From Pseudomonas folii (GTDB lineage Bacteria; Pseudomonadota; Gammaproteobacteria; Pseudomonadales; Pseudomonadaceae): 38,737 bases of DNA. Positions 16,054 to 23,203 of this stretch are shown here, in pieces. The translations under genes were made by a program, and so were the position numbers. Position 1 is the first letter of the stretch; the number at the start of each line of letters is the position of its first letter. Below the pieces are notes generated by a model that saw nothing but the letters and a program-made list of their open reading frames with translations, had not been told where the DNA came from and searched no databases. The DNA lies in the NCBI RefSeq assembly GCF_014357575.1, contig NZ_JACONW010000047.1, positions 1-38,737 on the forward strand, written 5' to 3'.

Positions 16054-17358
16054 TTATCTGTTGTGCACCAAGCCCCCAGCCGAATACGTCTCCAGCACCG
16101 TTCGGTCATCCCCCAGTGTCATCAGCACAAACAACGTCTCGGCAATGTCCTTGGCTTGTTTCAGGCGGTACGACAGCAGCGGCGTGGCGTGGTAGTCCAG
16201 CACCAGAAAATCAGCTTCATTACCCACCTGCAAACTGCCAATGCGGTCATCGAGGCGCAACGCCCGAGCGCCGCCCAACGTCGCCAGGTACAGCGACTTG
16301 AAAGGGCTCAGTTTCGCACCCTGCATCTGCATGACTTTGTAGGCTTCATTAAGGGTTTGCAGGATCGAGAAGCTGGTGCCACCGCCCACGTCAGTACCGA
16401 CGCCGACGTTAACCTTGTGCTTTTCAGCCATGGGCAGATTGAACAGACCACTGCCCAGAAACAGGTTCGACGTCGGACAGAAAGCGATGGCTGAACCGGT
16501 CTCGGCAAGCCGCGCGCATTCGGCGTCGCAGAGGTGTACGCCGTGGGCAAATACCGAGCGTTCGCCCAGCAGTTTGAAGTGGTCGTACACGTCCAGATAA
16601 CCGCTGCGTTCCGGGAACAGCGCCTTGACCCACTGCACCTCCTCGACGTTCTCACTGATGTGAGTCTGCATGTACACGTCGGGATATTCGGCCAGCAGTT
16701 GCCCTGCCAGTGTGAGCTGCTCCGGGGTGCTGGTCGGCGCAAAACGTGGCGTGACTGCGTAGTGGAGGCGGCCCTTGCCGTGCCAGCGTTCGATCAGCGC
16801 CTTGCTGTCGGCGTAGCCCGATTCTGCCGTATCGGTGAGATAGTCCGGTGCATTGCGATCCATCATCACCTTGCCGGCGATCATCCGCAGGTTGAGCTTT
16901 TCTGCTGCTTGAAAGAACGCCTCGACTGACTCCTTGTGTACGCTGCCGAACACCAGCGCAGTGGTGGTGCCGTTGCGCAGCAATTCCTTGAGGAAAATGT
17001 CCGCGACCTCGGCTGCATGCACCGGATCAGCAAACTGCTTTTCGCAGGGGAAAGTATAGGTGTTGAGCCAGTCCAGCAGGCGCTCTCCATACGAGCCGAT
17101 CATGCCGGTTTGGGGCAAATGAATGTGGGTATCGATAAAGCCCGGCGTGATCAATGCGTCCTTGTACTCGCTCACGTCGACATCGGCGTCGAGGGTGTGC
17201 AGCAGTTCGGCTGCGTGGCCAAGGGCGACAATCTTGCCGTCTTCAACCAGCATCAGGCCGTCAGCGAAGTACTCGTATGAAGCTTCGATGCCGACTTCAG
17301 CCGGGTCGCCAATGCTGTGCAGGATGGCGGCTCGGTAGGCTTTTTTACTTGGATTCAT
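16054..17358 (-). CDS. guaD: Guanine deaminase
   Basis: Hydrolyses guanine to xanthine and ammonia, feeding the xanthine dehydrogenase encoded upstream in the same operon. It is a 434-residue amidohydrolase-superfamily enzyme. The metal-binding motif HIH is at 78-80 (PGFIDTHIHLPQTG). Further conserved blocks are MQTHISENVEEVQWV, FAHGVHL, SNLFLGSGLFN and the Asp of VGVGTDVGGGTSFS. ATG 17358 has AGGA seven bases upstream; a TTG six codons earlier is less likely. It follows xdhC after a 150-base gap that holds a REP pair. Confidence 0.96.
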   Translation of the reverse strand: MNPSKKAYRAAILHSIGDPAEVGIEASYEYFADGLMLVEDGKIVALGHAAELLHTLDADVDVSEYKDALITPGFIDTHIHLPQTGMIGSYGERLLDWLNTYTFPCEKQFADPVHAAEVADIFLKELLRNGTTTALVFGSVHKESVEAFFQAAEKLNLRMIAGKVMMDRNAPDYLTDTAESGYADSKALIERWHGKGRLHYAVTPRFAPTSTPEQLTLAGQLLAEYPDVYMQTHISENVEEVQWVKALFPERSGYLDVYDHFKLLGERSVFAHGVHLCDAECARLAETGSAIAFCPTSNLFLGSGLFNLPMAEKHKVNVGVGTDVGGGTSFSILQTLNEAYKVMQMQGAKLSPFKSLYLATLGGARALRLDDRIGSLQVGNEADFLVLDYHATPLLSYRLKQAKDIAETLFVLMTLGDDRTVLETYSAGGLVHNR

Positions 17359-17405
17359 ATAGGTCCTGTCAAACAAAACGCAGCGATCTAAATTGGAATA
17401 TTTTT

Positions 17406-17496
17406 CTGTAGGAGCGCACGAGCACCGCGAGGCCGCGATGGCGGTGTATCAGACAGAACGCTATCGCTGCCTCGCGGTGCTCGTGAGCTCCTACAG
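17406..17496. repeat. REP inverted pair, class 'gcacgagcaccgcgaggc'
   Basis: Left arm 17406-17441 and right arm 17461-17496 pair with only a few mismatches (ctgtaggagcgcacgagcac versus the complement of gtgctcgtgagctcctacag). A lone, partial copy of the same class lies at 31918-31941. The element is inside the xdhA-guaD operon. Confidence 0.9.
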
Positions 17497-17508
17497 GAAA
17501 CATGTTTG

Positions 17509-18342
17509 TTACACCTCACTGCGCCGTGAAACCGGCAGCAGTTTGGCAACAGGTTCGGCGCTGGCGCTGTGCTGCCCGAAGTTGACGTTGTAGGTAGCGA
17601 TGACTTCAGCGGCAATCGATACCGCAATCTCGACAGGCAACTTGCCTTTGACCTCGCTCAGCCCCATCGGACAGCGCATGCGCTGCAACAGTGCCGGATC
17701 AAAACCGCGATCACGCAACCGATGCTCGAATTTGACTCGTTTGGTTTTCGAGCCGATCACACCGAAGTAGGCAAAGTCGCCGCGCTTGAGAATCGCTGCG
17801 GTCAGCTCCAGGTCCAATTGATGGTTATGGGTCATGACAATGCAATAACTGCCTTTGGGCAACTCATCGATTTCGTCCAGTGGGTCTTCGGCGACGATCT
17901 TGCGCACGCCGCTGGGGATCTGCGCGGGAAATTCCTGCTCACGGGAATCGATCCAGCGCACCCGGCAGGGCAGACTGGCCAATAAAGGAACCAGTGCTCG
18001 GCCCACGTGACCGGCGCCGAACACGGTGATGTGTGCCTGAGGTTGGCCCATGGGCTCGAACAGCAGCACATTCACGCCGCCACAGCATTGTCCCAGGCTC
18101 GCGCCGAGGCTGAAGCGCTCCAGTCGAGTGTTCTGGCTGCCGCTTGCGAGCATTTCCCGGGCGATTTCCATGGCCTTGTATTCCAGATGCCCGCCACCAA
18201 TGGTGTCGAAGATCCGTTCGGCACTGATCACCATCTTCGAACCGGCATTGCGCGGCGTCGAACCGAGCTCTTCGATAATGGTCACCAGCACGCAGGCTTC
18301 ACCCTGGGTTTGCAGGTCGGCGAGGGCGCTTATCCAGTTCAT
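17509..18342 (-). CDS. xdhC: Xanthine dehydrogenase accessory protein XdhC
   Basis: Needed to mature xanthine dehydrogenase: known XdhC proteins bind molybdenum cofactor and promote its sulfuration before insertion into XdhB. The 277 residues show the XdhC/CoxI N-terminal domain (ACVLVTIIEELGSTPRNAGSKM quoted in parts: VTIIEELGSTPRNAGSKM) and GGGHLEYKAME, a Cys-Cys pair in GQCCGGVNVLLFEP, then a Rossmann domain (ITVFGAGHVGRALVPLLASL) and the C-terminal block GVIGSKTKRVKF. Its ATG overlaps the xdhB stop as ATGA. The frame upstream of 18342 is REP-derived and part of xdhB in another frame. Confidence 0.95.
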   Translation of the reverse strand: MNWISALADLQTQGEACVLVTIIEELGSTPRNAGSKMVISAERIFDTIGGGHLEYKAMEIAREMLASGSQNTRLERFSLGASLGQCCGGVNVLLFEPMGQPQAHITVFGAGHVGRALVPLLASLPCRVRWIDSREQEFPAQIPSGVRKIVAEDPLDEIDELPKGSYCIVMTHNHQLDLELTAAILKRGDFAYFGVIGSKTKRVKFEHRLRDRGFDPALLQRMRCPMGLSEVKGKLPVEIAVSIAAEVIATYNVNFGQHSASAEPVAKLLPVSRRSEV

Positions 18343-20819
18343 TTTTTGATCTCCGGGCTTGCGATCTTCACCGCTCCCATCGCGGGCAAGGTCGAGCGCG
18401 ACCCCGGCCGCTCCCACATTGGATCGCGGTCCCCTGTGGGAGCGGTGCTTGCCCGCGATATTGGCGACTCGGTCTTACGCATCTGCTCACACCCCCACAA
18501 CACCCGTTCCGGCGTCGCGGGCGCGTCGATTTTTGGTTGATGGCGATAGTCGGCCAGACTGGCCACTGCATCCTTGATCGCACACCAGGCCGAGATGCCA
18601 AGCATGAACGGCGGCTCTCCCACGGCTTTGGAATGAAACACGGTGTCTTCCGGGTTTTTGCGGTTCTCCACCAGCTTGACGCGCAAATCCAAAGGAATAT
18701 CTGCGACCGCCGGGATCTTGTAGCCCGCCGGGCCGTTGGTCATCAGTTTGCCTTTGTCATTCCAGACCAGTTCTTCAGTGGTCAGCCAGCCCATGCCCTG
18801 AACGTAGCCACCTTCGACCTGGCCAATATCGATGGCCGGGTTCAGCGATGCGCCGACGTCGTGCAGGATATCCGTGCGCAGCATCTTGTATTCGCCGGTC
18901 AGGGTGTCGACGATCACTTCGCTGCAAGCCGCGCCAAAGGCGAAGTAGTAAAACGGTCGGCCCCGCGCCTGACTGCGGTCATAGAAGATTTTCGGCGTCT
19001 TGTAATAACCGGTGCTGGACAACGAAACCTGACCCATCCACGCCAGTTGCGCCAGTGACTGGAACGACACCATTTGTTCGCCTGCGCGAATATGGCCGTT
19101 GCGAAACTCCACGTCTGTTTCTTCGACCTTGAAGTGTCTGGCAGCAAATTCCACCATGCGTTTTTTGAGAATTTCGGCTGCGTTCTGCGCTGCCTTGCCG
19201 TTCAAATCCGTGCCGCTGGAGGCTGCAGTCGGTGAAGTGTTGGGCACTTTATCGGTGTTGGTCGCAGTGATCTGAATCCGATCAATATCAACCTGAAACA
19301 CCTCGGCCACGACTTGCGCGACTTTGACGTTCAAGCCCTGACCCATCTCTGTACCGCCGTGGTTCAGGTGGATGCTGCCATCGGTGTAAATATGGATCAG
19401 CGCGCCGGCCTGATTGAGAAAACTGGCGGTAAAGGAAATGCCGAACTTGACCGGTGTCAGCGCCAGGCCTTTTTTCAGAATCGGGCTGCTGGCGTTGAAC
19501 GCCCGAATAGCCTCGCGCCGCTCGTGGTATTGACTGCTTTCTTCCAGCTCGGCAGTCATTTCTTCCAGCAGGTTGTGCTCCACGGTCTGGTAGTAATGAG
19601 TGACGTTGCGGTCGGTCTTGCCATAGTAATTGGCCTTGCGCACCGCCAGTGGATCTTTGCCCAGATAGCGGGCGATTGAATCCATGACCTCTTCAATGGC
19701 GACCATACCTTGCGGGCCGCCGAAGCCTCGGTACGCGGTATTGGATGCGGTGTTGGTCTTGCAGCGATGGCCGTTGATCGTGGCTTCGCCCAGGTAATAC
19801 GAGTTGTCGGCATGAAACATCGCCCGGTCGACAATGGACGCAGACAGATCGGGCGAATAACCACAATTGCCCGCCAGATCCAGCTGAATACCGTGCAGAC
19901 GCCCATCGTCGTCGAAACCCACGTCGTACTCAATGTAGAACGGATGGCGCTTGCCGGTCATCAGCATGTCTTCGACGCGGGGCAGGCGCATTTTGGTGGG
20001 CTGCCCGGTCAGGCGCGCGATCACTGCACACAGGCATGCAGGACTCGCTGCCTGGGTTTCCTTGCCACCGAAACCGCCGCCCATGCGGCGCATGTCGACG
20101 ACAATTTTGTTCATCGAAACATCCAGCACTTCGGCGACCAGTTTCTGTATCTCAGTGGGGTTCTGGGTCGAGCAGTAGACGATCATGCCGCCATCTTCGG
20201 TGGGCATCACCGACGATATCTGGGTCTCCAGATAGAAATGTTCCTGACCACCGATGTGCAGATTGCCCTGAAGACGATGCCGGGCAGCGTCAAGTGCAGC
20301 GGCGCTATCACCGCGCTTGTGCGTATGGCTGTCGAGCACGAAGTGCTTGTCGCGCAACGCTTGGACCACATCCAGCACCGGCTCCAGATCTTCGTATTCA
20401 ATCACCGCGGCCATGGCCGCCTGACGAGCGATATCGAGGCTGCGAGCAGCAACGGCGAGCACCGGCTGGCCGACGAACTCCACTTTGTCGATGGCCAGCA
20501 ATGGATCGCCGGGCAGCAGCGGACCGATGTCTTTCACGCCGGGGATGTCTTCGTGGGTGATGACAATCCGTACGCCATCAAAGGCGTAGCAAGGGCCGGT
20601 ATCGACGCTGATGATCCGTGCATGAGCACGGTCTGACAGGCGCGCATACACATGCAGTTGATTGGGAAATTCCAGGCGGTCATCGATATACACCGCTTCG
20701 CCGGATACATGTTTGTCGGCGCTGTCGTGCTTGACGCTGCGGCCAACGCCGGTGGTCAGGTCCTGCTGAAACAGGGCGATCATTTCCGCCTGTGACTTGA
20801 TGCCTGAATGATTAGACAT
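18339..20819 (-). CDS. xdhB: Xanthine dehydrogenase, molybdopterin-binding subunit
   Basis: Catalytic subunit that hydroxylates hypoxanthine and xanthine to urate at a molybdenum centre. It is 826 residues long. The catalytic Glu is E735 in VGEPPF; other cofactor blocks are GGGFGGKE, TNTASNTAYRGFGGPQG and GGTEMGQGLNVKV. The family core ends near VLWGCEQMRK; the last 40 or so residues, from about P786, read PISRASTAPTG onward and are the translation of a REP element lying inside the gene's 3' end. The xdhC start still overlaps the stop codon. The ATG at 20819 overlaps the end of xdhA by eight bases. Confidence 0.95.
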   Translation of the reverse strand: MSNHSGIKSQAEMIALFQQDLTTGVGRSVKHDSADKHVSGEAVYIDDRLEFPNQLHVYARLSDRAHARIISVDTGPCYAFDGVRIVITHEDIPGVKDIGPLLPGDPLLAIDKVEFVGQPVLAVAARSLDIARQAAMAAVIEYEDLEPVLDVVQALRDKHFVLDSHTHKRGDSAAALDAARHRLQGNLHIGGQEHFYLETQISSVMPTEDGGMIVYCSTQNPTEIQKLVAEVLDVSMNKIVVDMRRMGGGFGGKETQAASPACLCAVIARLTGQPTKMRLPRVEDMLMTGKRHPFYIEYDVGFDDDGRLHGIQLDLAGNCGYSPDLSASIVDRAMFHADNSYYLGEATINGHRCKTNTASNTAYRGFGGPQGMVAIEEVMDSIARYLGKDPLAVRKANYYGKTDRNVTHYYQTVEHNLLEEMTAELEESSQYHERREAIRAFNASSPILKKGLALTPVKFGISFTASFLNQAGALIHIYTDGSIHLNHGGTEMGQGLNVKVAQVVAEVFQVDIDRIQITATNTDKVPNTSPTAASSGTDLNGKAAQNAAEILKKRMVEFAARHFKVEETDVEFRNGHIRAGEQMVSFQSLAQLAWMGQVSLSSTGYYKTPKIFYDRSQARGRPFYYFAFGAACSEVIVDTLTGEYKMLRTDILHDVGASLNPAIDIGQVEGGYVQGMGWLTTEELVWNDKGKLMTNGPAGYKIPAVADIPLDLRVKLVENRKNPEDTVFHSKAVGEPPFMLGISAWCAIKDAVASLADYRHQPKIDAPATPERVLWGCEQMRKTESPISRASTAPTGDRDPMWERPGSRSTLPAMGAVKIASPEIKK
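18371..18460. repeat. REP elements inside the 3' end of xdhB
   Basis: The right unit 18436-18459 reads gtgggagcggtgcttgcccg onward and is intact. The left half (18371-18417) contains cgctcccatcgcgggcaagg and a second ccgctcccac, an arrangement that looks like two overlapping or rearranged units. Unlike every other REP in this window it is within a reading frame. Confidence 0.8.
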
Positions 20820-22266
20820 AAGCCGTCACCCGCGTCTGGACGGTGGGCGTTTGCAGTTCGATGAAGCATTTGCGCAGCAGGTTTTGCGCGCTGAGCAGGC
20901 GATATTCCTTGCTGGCGCGGAAGTCAGACAGGGGGGTGAAATCTTCGGCCAGTGCCCCGCAGGCAGCTTCCACTGTGGCAGATGTCCATGGCGAACCGAT
21001 CAATGCCCGCTCGCAGGCGGCGGCGCGCCTGGGAATTGCCGCCATCCCCCCGTAAGCAACCCGCGCATCAACGATGCTGCCATTCTCGACATGCAGATTG
21101 AACGCCGCGCATACCGCGGAAATATCGTCATCCAGCCGCTTCGACACTTTATAAGCGCGGAACGCCTGCTGCGCCTTGGCTTTTGGCACGACAATGGTTT
21201 CGATGAACTCGCTTTCCTGCCGCGCCGTCACCCGGTAATCAATGAAGTAGTCCTCAAGTGCCAGGGTACGGCGAGTGTCGCCTTTGCGCAGTACGATTTG
21301 CGCACCCAGGGCGATCAGCAGAGGAGGGGAATCGCCAATCGGCGAGGCGTTGCCGATATTGCCGCCCAGCGTGCCCTGATTGCGGATCTGCAACGAGGCA
21401 AAGCGCTGCAGCAGTTCGCCGAAATCCGGGTACTCGGCACTCAAGGCAGCGTAGCAATCGGTCAGCGGTGTCGCAGCGCCGATTTCCAGTCGATCATCGA
21501 AATGCTCGATGCGCTTCAGTTCGGCGACATTGCCGACATAAATCATCACCGGCAGCGGGCGATGGAACTGGGTGACTTCAAGAGCCAGATCGGTACCGCC
21601 AGCCAGCAACCGCGCCTGCGGGTTGGCTTCATACAATTGCGCCAGGTCGGCGACGGTCTGCGGCACCAGACAGCGCTTGTCGCCGTCATTCAGTTCCCCG
21701 GTTTGCGTCGGCGTAATACTGCGCAGGCGAGCGATGGTCTGTGCCTTGCGTTCGTCGAACTGGTCCGGCTGACGCTTGCTGCACGATTGTTCGGCGGCAT
21801 CGAGAATGGGTCGATAGCCGGTGCAGCGGCAGAGGTTACCCGCCAGCGCTTCGTGGGTTTTGTGACTGTCGGGCTGTGCGCTGTTCTTTTGCAGGGCGAA
21901 TAACGACATGACAAAACCGGGCGTGCAGAACCCGCATTGCGAGCCATGGCAATCGACCATGGCCTGTTGAACGCTGTGCAGTTTGCCTTGATGCTTGAGG
22001 TCTTCCACGCTGATCAACTGCTTGCCATGCAATGAAGCCACAAAGGTCAGGCACGAATTGAGGCTGCGATAACGCAGGCTGTCTTCACCCCGCGCATCGC
22101 TTTCGAGTTCGCCGACCACCACTGTGCAGGCGCCACAGTCACCGCTGGCGCAGCCTTCTTTGGTGCCAGACTTGTGCAGGTGTTCGCGCAGATAGTTGAG
22201 AACCGTCAGATTGGGGTCCAGGCTATGTTCGGTGCGTAGCTCATTGTTCAAGAGAAATTGGATCAC
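20812..22266 (-). CDS. xdhA: Xanthine dehydrogenase, iron-sulfur and FAD subunit
   Basis: Carries electrons from the molybdenum subunit to NAD+. The 484 residues have three parts. A ferredoxin-like [2Fe-2S] domain comes first, with C39, C44 and C47 in CASGDCGAC and a fourth Cys in SLNSCL. A second helical [2Fe-2S] domain has CGFCTPGF and NLCRCTGYRPI. The FAD-binding domain from about 190 has LLAGGTDLALEV and GTLGGNIGNASPIGDSPP. It is the first gene of the xdhA-xdhB-xdhC-guaD operon. The upstream region, shared with the divergent GntR gene, has two tandem TGAC-N6-GTCA palindromes. Confidence 0.96.
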   Translation of the reverse strand: MIQFLLNNELRTEHSLDPNLTVLNYLREHLHKSGTKEGCASGDCGACTVVVGELESDARGEDSLRYRSLNSCLTFVASLHGKQLISVEDLKHQGKLHSVQQAMVDCHGSQCGFCTPGFVMSLFALQKNSAQPDSHKTHEALAGNLCRCTGYRPILDAAEQSCSKRQPDQFDERKAQTIARLRSITPTQTGELNDGDKRCLVPQTVADLAQLYEANPQARLLAGGTDLALEVTQFHRPLPVMIYVGNVAELKRIEHFDDRLEIGAATPLTDCYAALSAEYPDFGELLQRFASLQIRNQGTLGGNIGNASPIGDSPPLLIALGAQIVLRKGDTRRTLALEDYFIDYRVTARQESEFIETIVVPKAKAQQAFRAYKVSKRLDDDISAVCAAFNLHVENGSIVDARVAYGGMAAIPRRAAACERALIGSPWTSATVEAACGALAEDFTPLSDFRASKEYRLLSAQNLLRKCFIELQTPTVQTRVTAYV

Positions 22267-22324
22267 GGCAGGTCCTTTACGCGTTTTTTCTAGTCATCGA
22301 ACATAAGGGCGAATTTATCAGGTC

Positions 22325-22361
22325 TGACTTCTCGGTCAATTTGTTTCTGACTCTTAGGTCA
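22325..22361. promoter_or_regulatory. Tandem TGAC-N6-GTCA operators upstream of xdhA
   Basis: TCTGACTTCTCGGTCAA contains one site (22325-22338) and TCTGACTCTTAGGTCAG the other (22348-22361). The two 17-mers agree at 13 positions and start 23 bases apart, about two helical turns. They lie 59-95 bases ahead of the xdhA ATG and about 180-215 bases before the divergent GntR gene. The arms resemble the RutR consensus, so the RutR-like TetR protein or the local GntR protein may bind. Confidence 0.6.
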
Positions 22362-22539
22362 GGAAGTGTCGTTTTTAGATCGGTCACAGGCTATCAGCGG
22401 GCTGCCAGTGCGACGAACTGACACGATCTGTTGAAAGTTTTGCTTAATTCGTGCCAGTTTCCATCGGTATGGCCCTGCGCCATAGGCCTTGCTTGGGATA
22501 CACTGCGCCGCTTGGTTATCACCAGCATTTGGGAAAGAC

Positions 22540-23199
22540 ATGACGTTCAAGGCTCCGGACAGCCTCGCCGAGCAAATTGCTCACCACCTTGCCGAGCGCA
22601 TCATTCGGGGCGAACTCAAGCCCGCTGAGCGCATTCAGGAACAAAAAGTCACGCAGGCGTTGAACGTCAGCCGTGGCTCGGTGCGCGAAGCATTGCTGAT
22701 TCTCGAACGCCGTCATCTGGTGGCGATCCTGCCGCGTCGCGGTGCGCAGGTCACGGTGCTAAACGCACATAACGTGCAGAGCCTGTGCACGCTGATGACT
22801 GAATTGTATGTGTTGCTGGGCATTGCGGTCGCCGAGAAGTGGCAGCAGCAAAGCGATCTGGCGACCTTCCTGCAAATCCAGCAGCGGCTGATGGCCAGTT
22901 ACGAGCGTCAGGACGTAAAGGCCTTCGTAGAAGAAAGCTTCAGCGTGATGCGCGCGGCTTATCCCTTTGCCGATAACCCTTATCTGCAGGAAACCGTGGA
23001 TAACCTGCAACCGTCCATGAGCCGCACCTATTATCTGGCGCTCGATCAGCGCAAGGCCGAGATGCGTGACTATCTGACCCTGTTCGAGCAACTGCTCGAA
23101 GCAGTGATAGCCCGGGATACCACCCGTGTCCGCAGCGTATTGACCGATTACGGGCAACGCAGCTGTCAGCTGGTGCTTTCGGCTCTGGAAGCGGGCTGA
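22540..23199 (+). CDS. GntR-family regulator (FCD type) ahead of smc
   Basis: A 219-residue regulator with a winged helix at about residues 5-70 (LAEQIAHHLAERIIRGELKP, then QALNVSRGSVREALLILERR) and a helical FCD-like C-terminal domain. The C-terminal part lacks the clear His pattern of metal-binding FCD domains. GGGAAAG precedes the ATG at 22540; a longer frame upstream lacks similarity. Its stop is only four bases before the smc ATG, so the two are probably co-transcribed. From memory P. aeruginosa has the same neighbour pair (PA1526-PA1527). It is divergent from xdhA and could regulate it; target and ligand are not known. Confidence 0.92.
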   Translation: MTFKAPDSLAEQIAHHLAERIIRGELKPAERIQEQKVTQALNVSRGSVREALLILERRHLVAILPRRGAQVTVLNAHNVQSLCTLMTELYVLLGIAVAEKWQQQSDLATFLQIQQRLMASYERQDVKAFVEESFSVMRAAYPFADNPYLQETVDNLQPSMSRTYYLALDQRKAEMRDYLTLFEQLLEAVIARDTTRVRSVLTDYGQRSCQLVLSALEAG

Positions 23200-23203
23200 A
23201 CCC

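Noticed and set aside
19710..20636. 308-codon open frame antisense to xdhB
   Set aside because: Shadow of the conserved xdhB frame.
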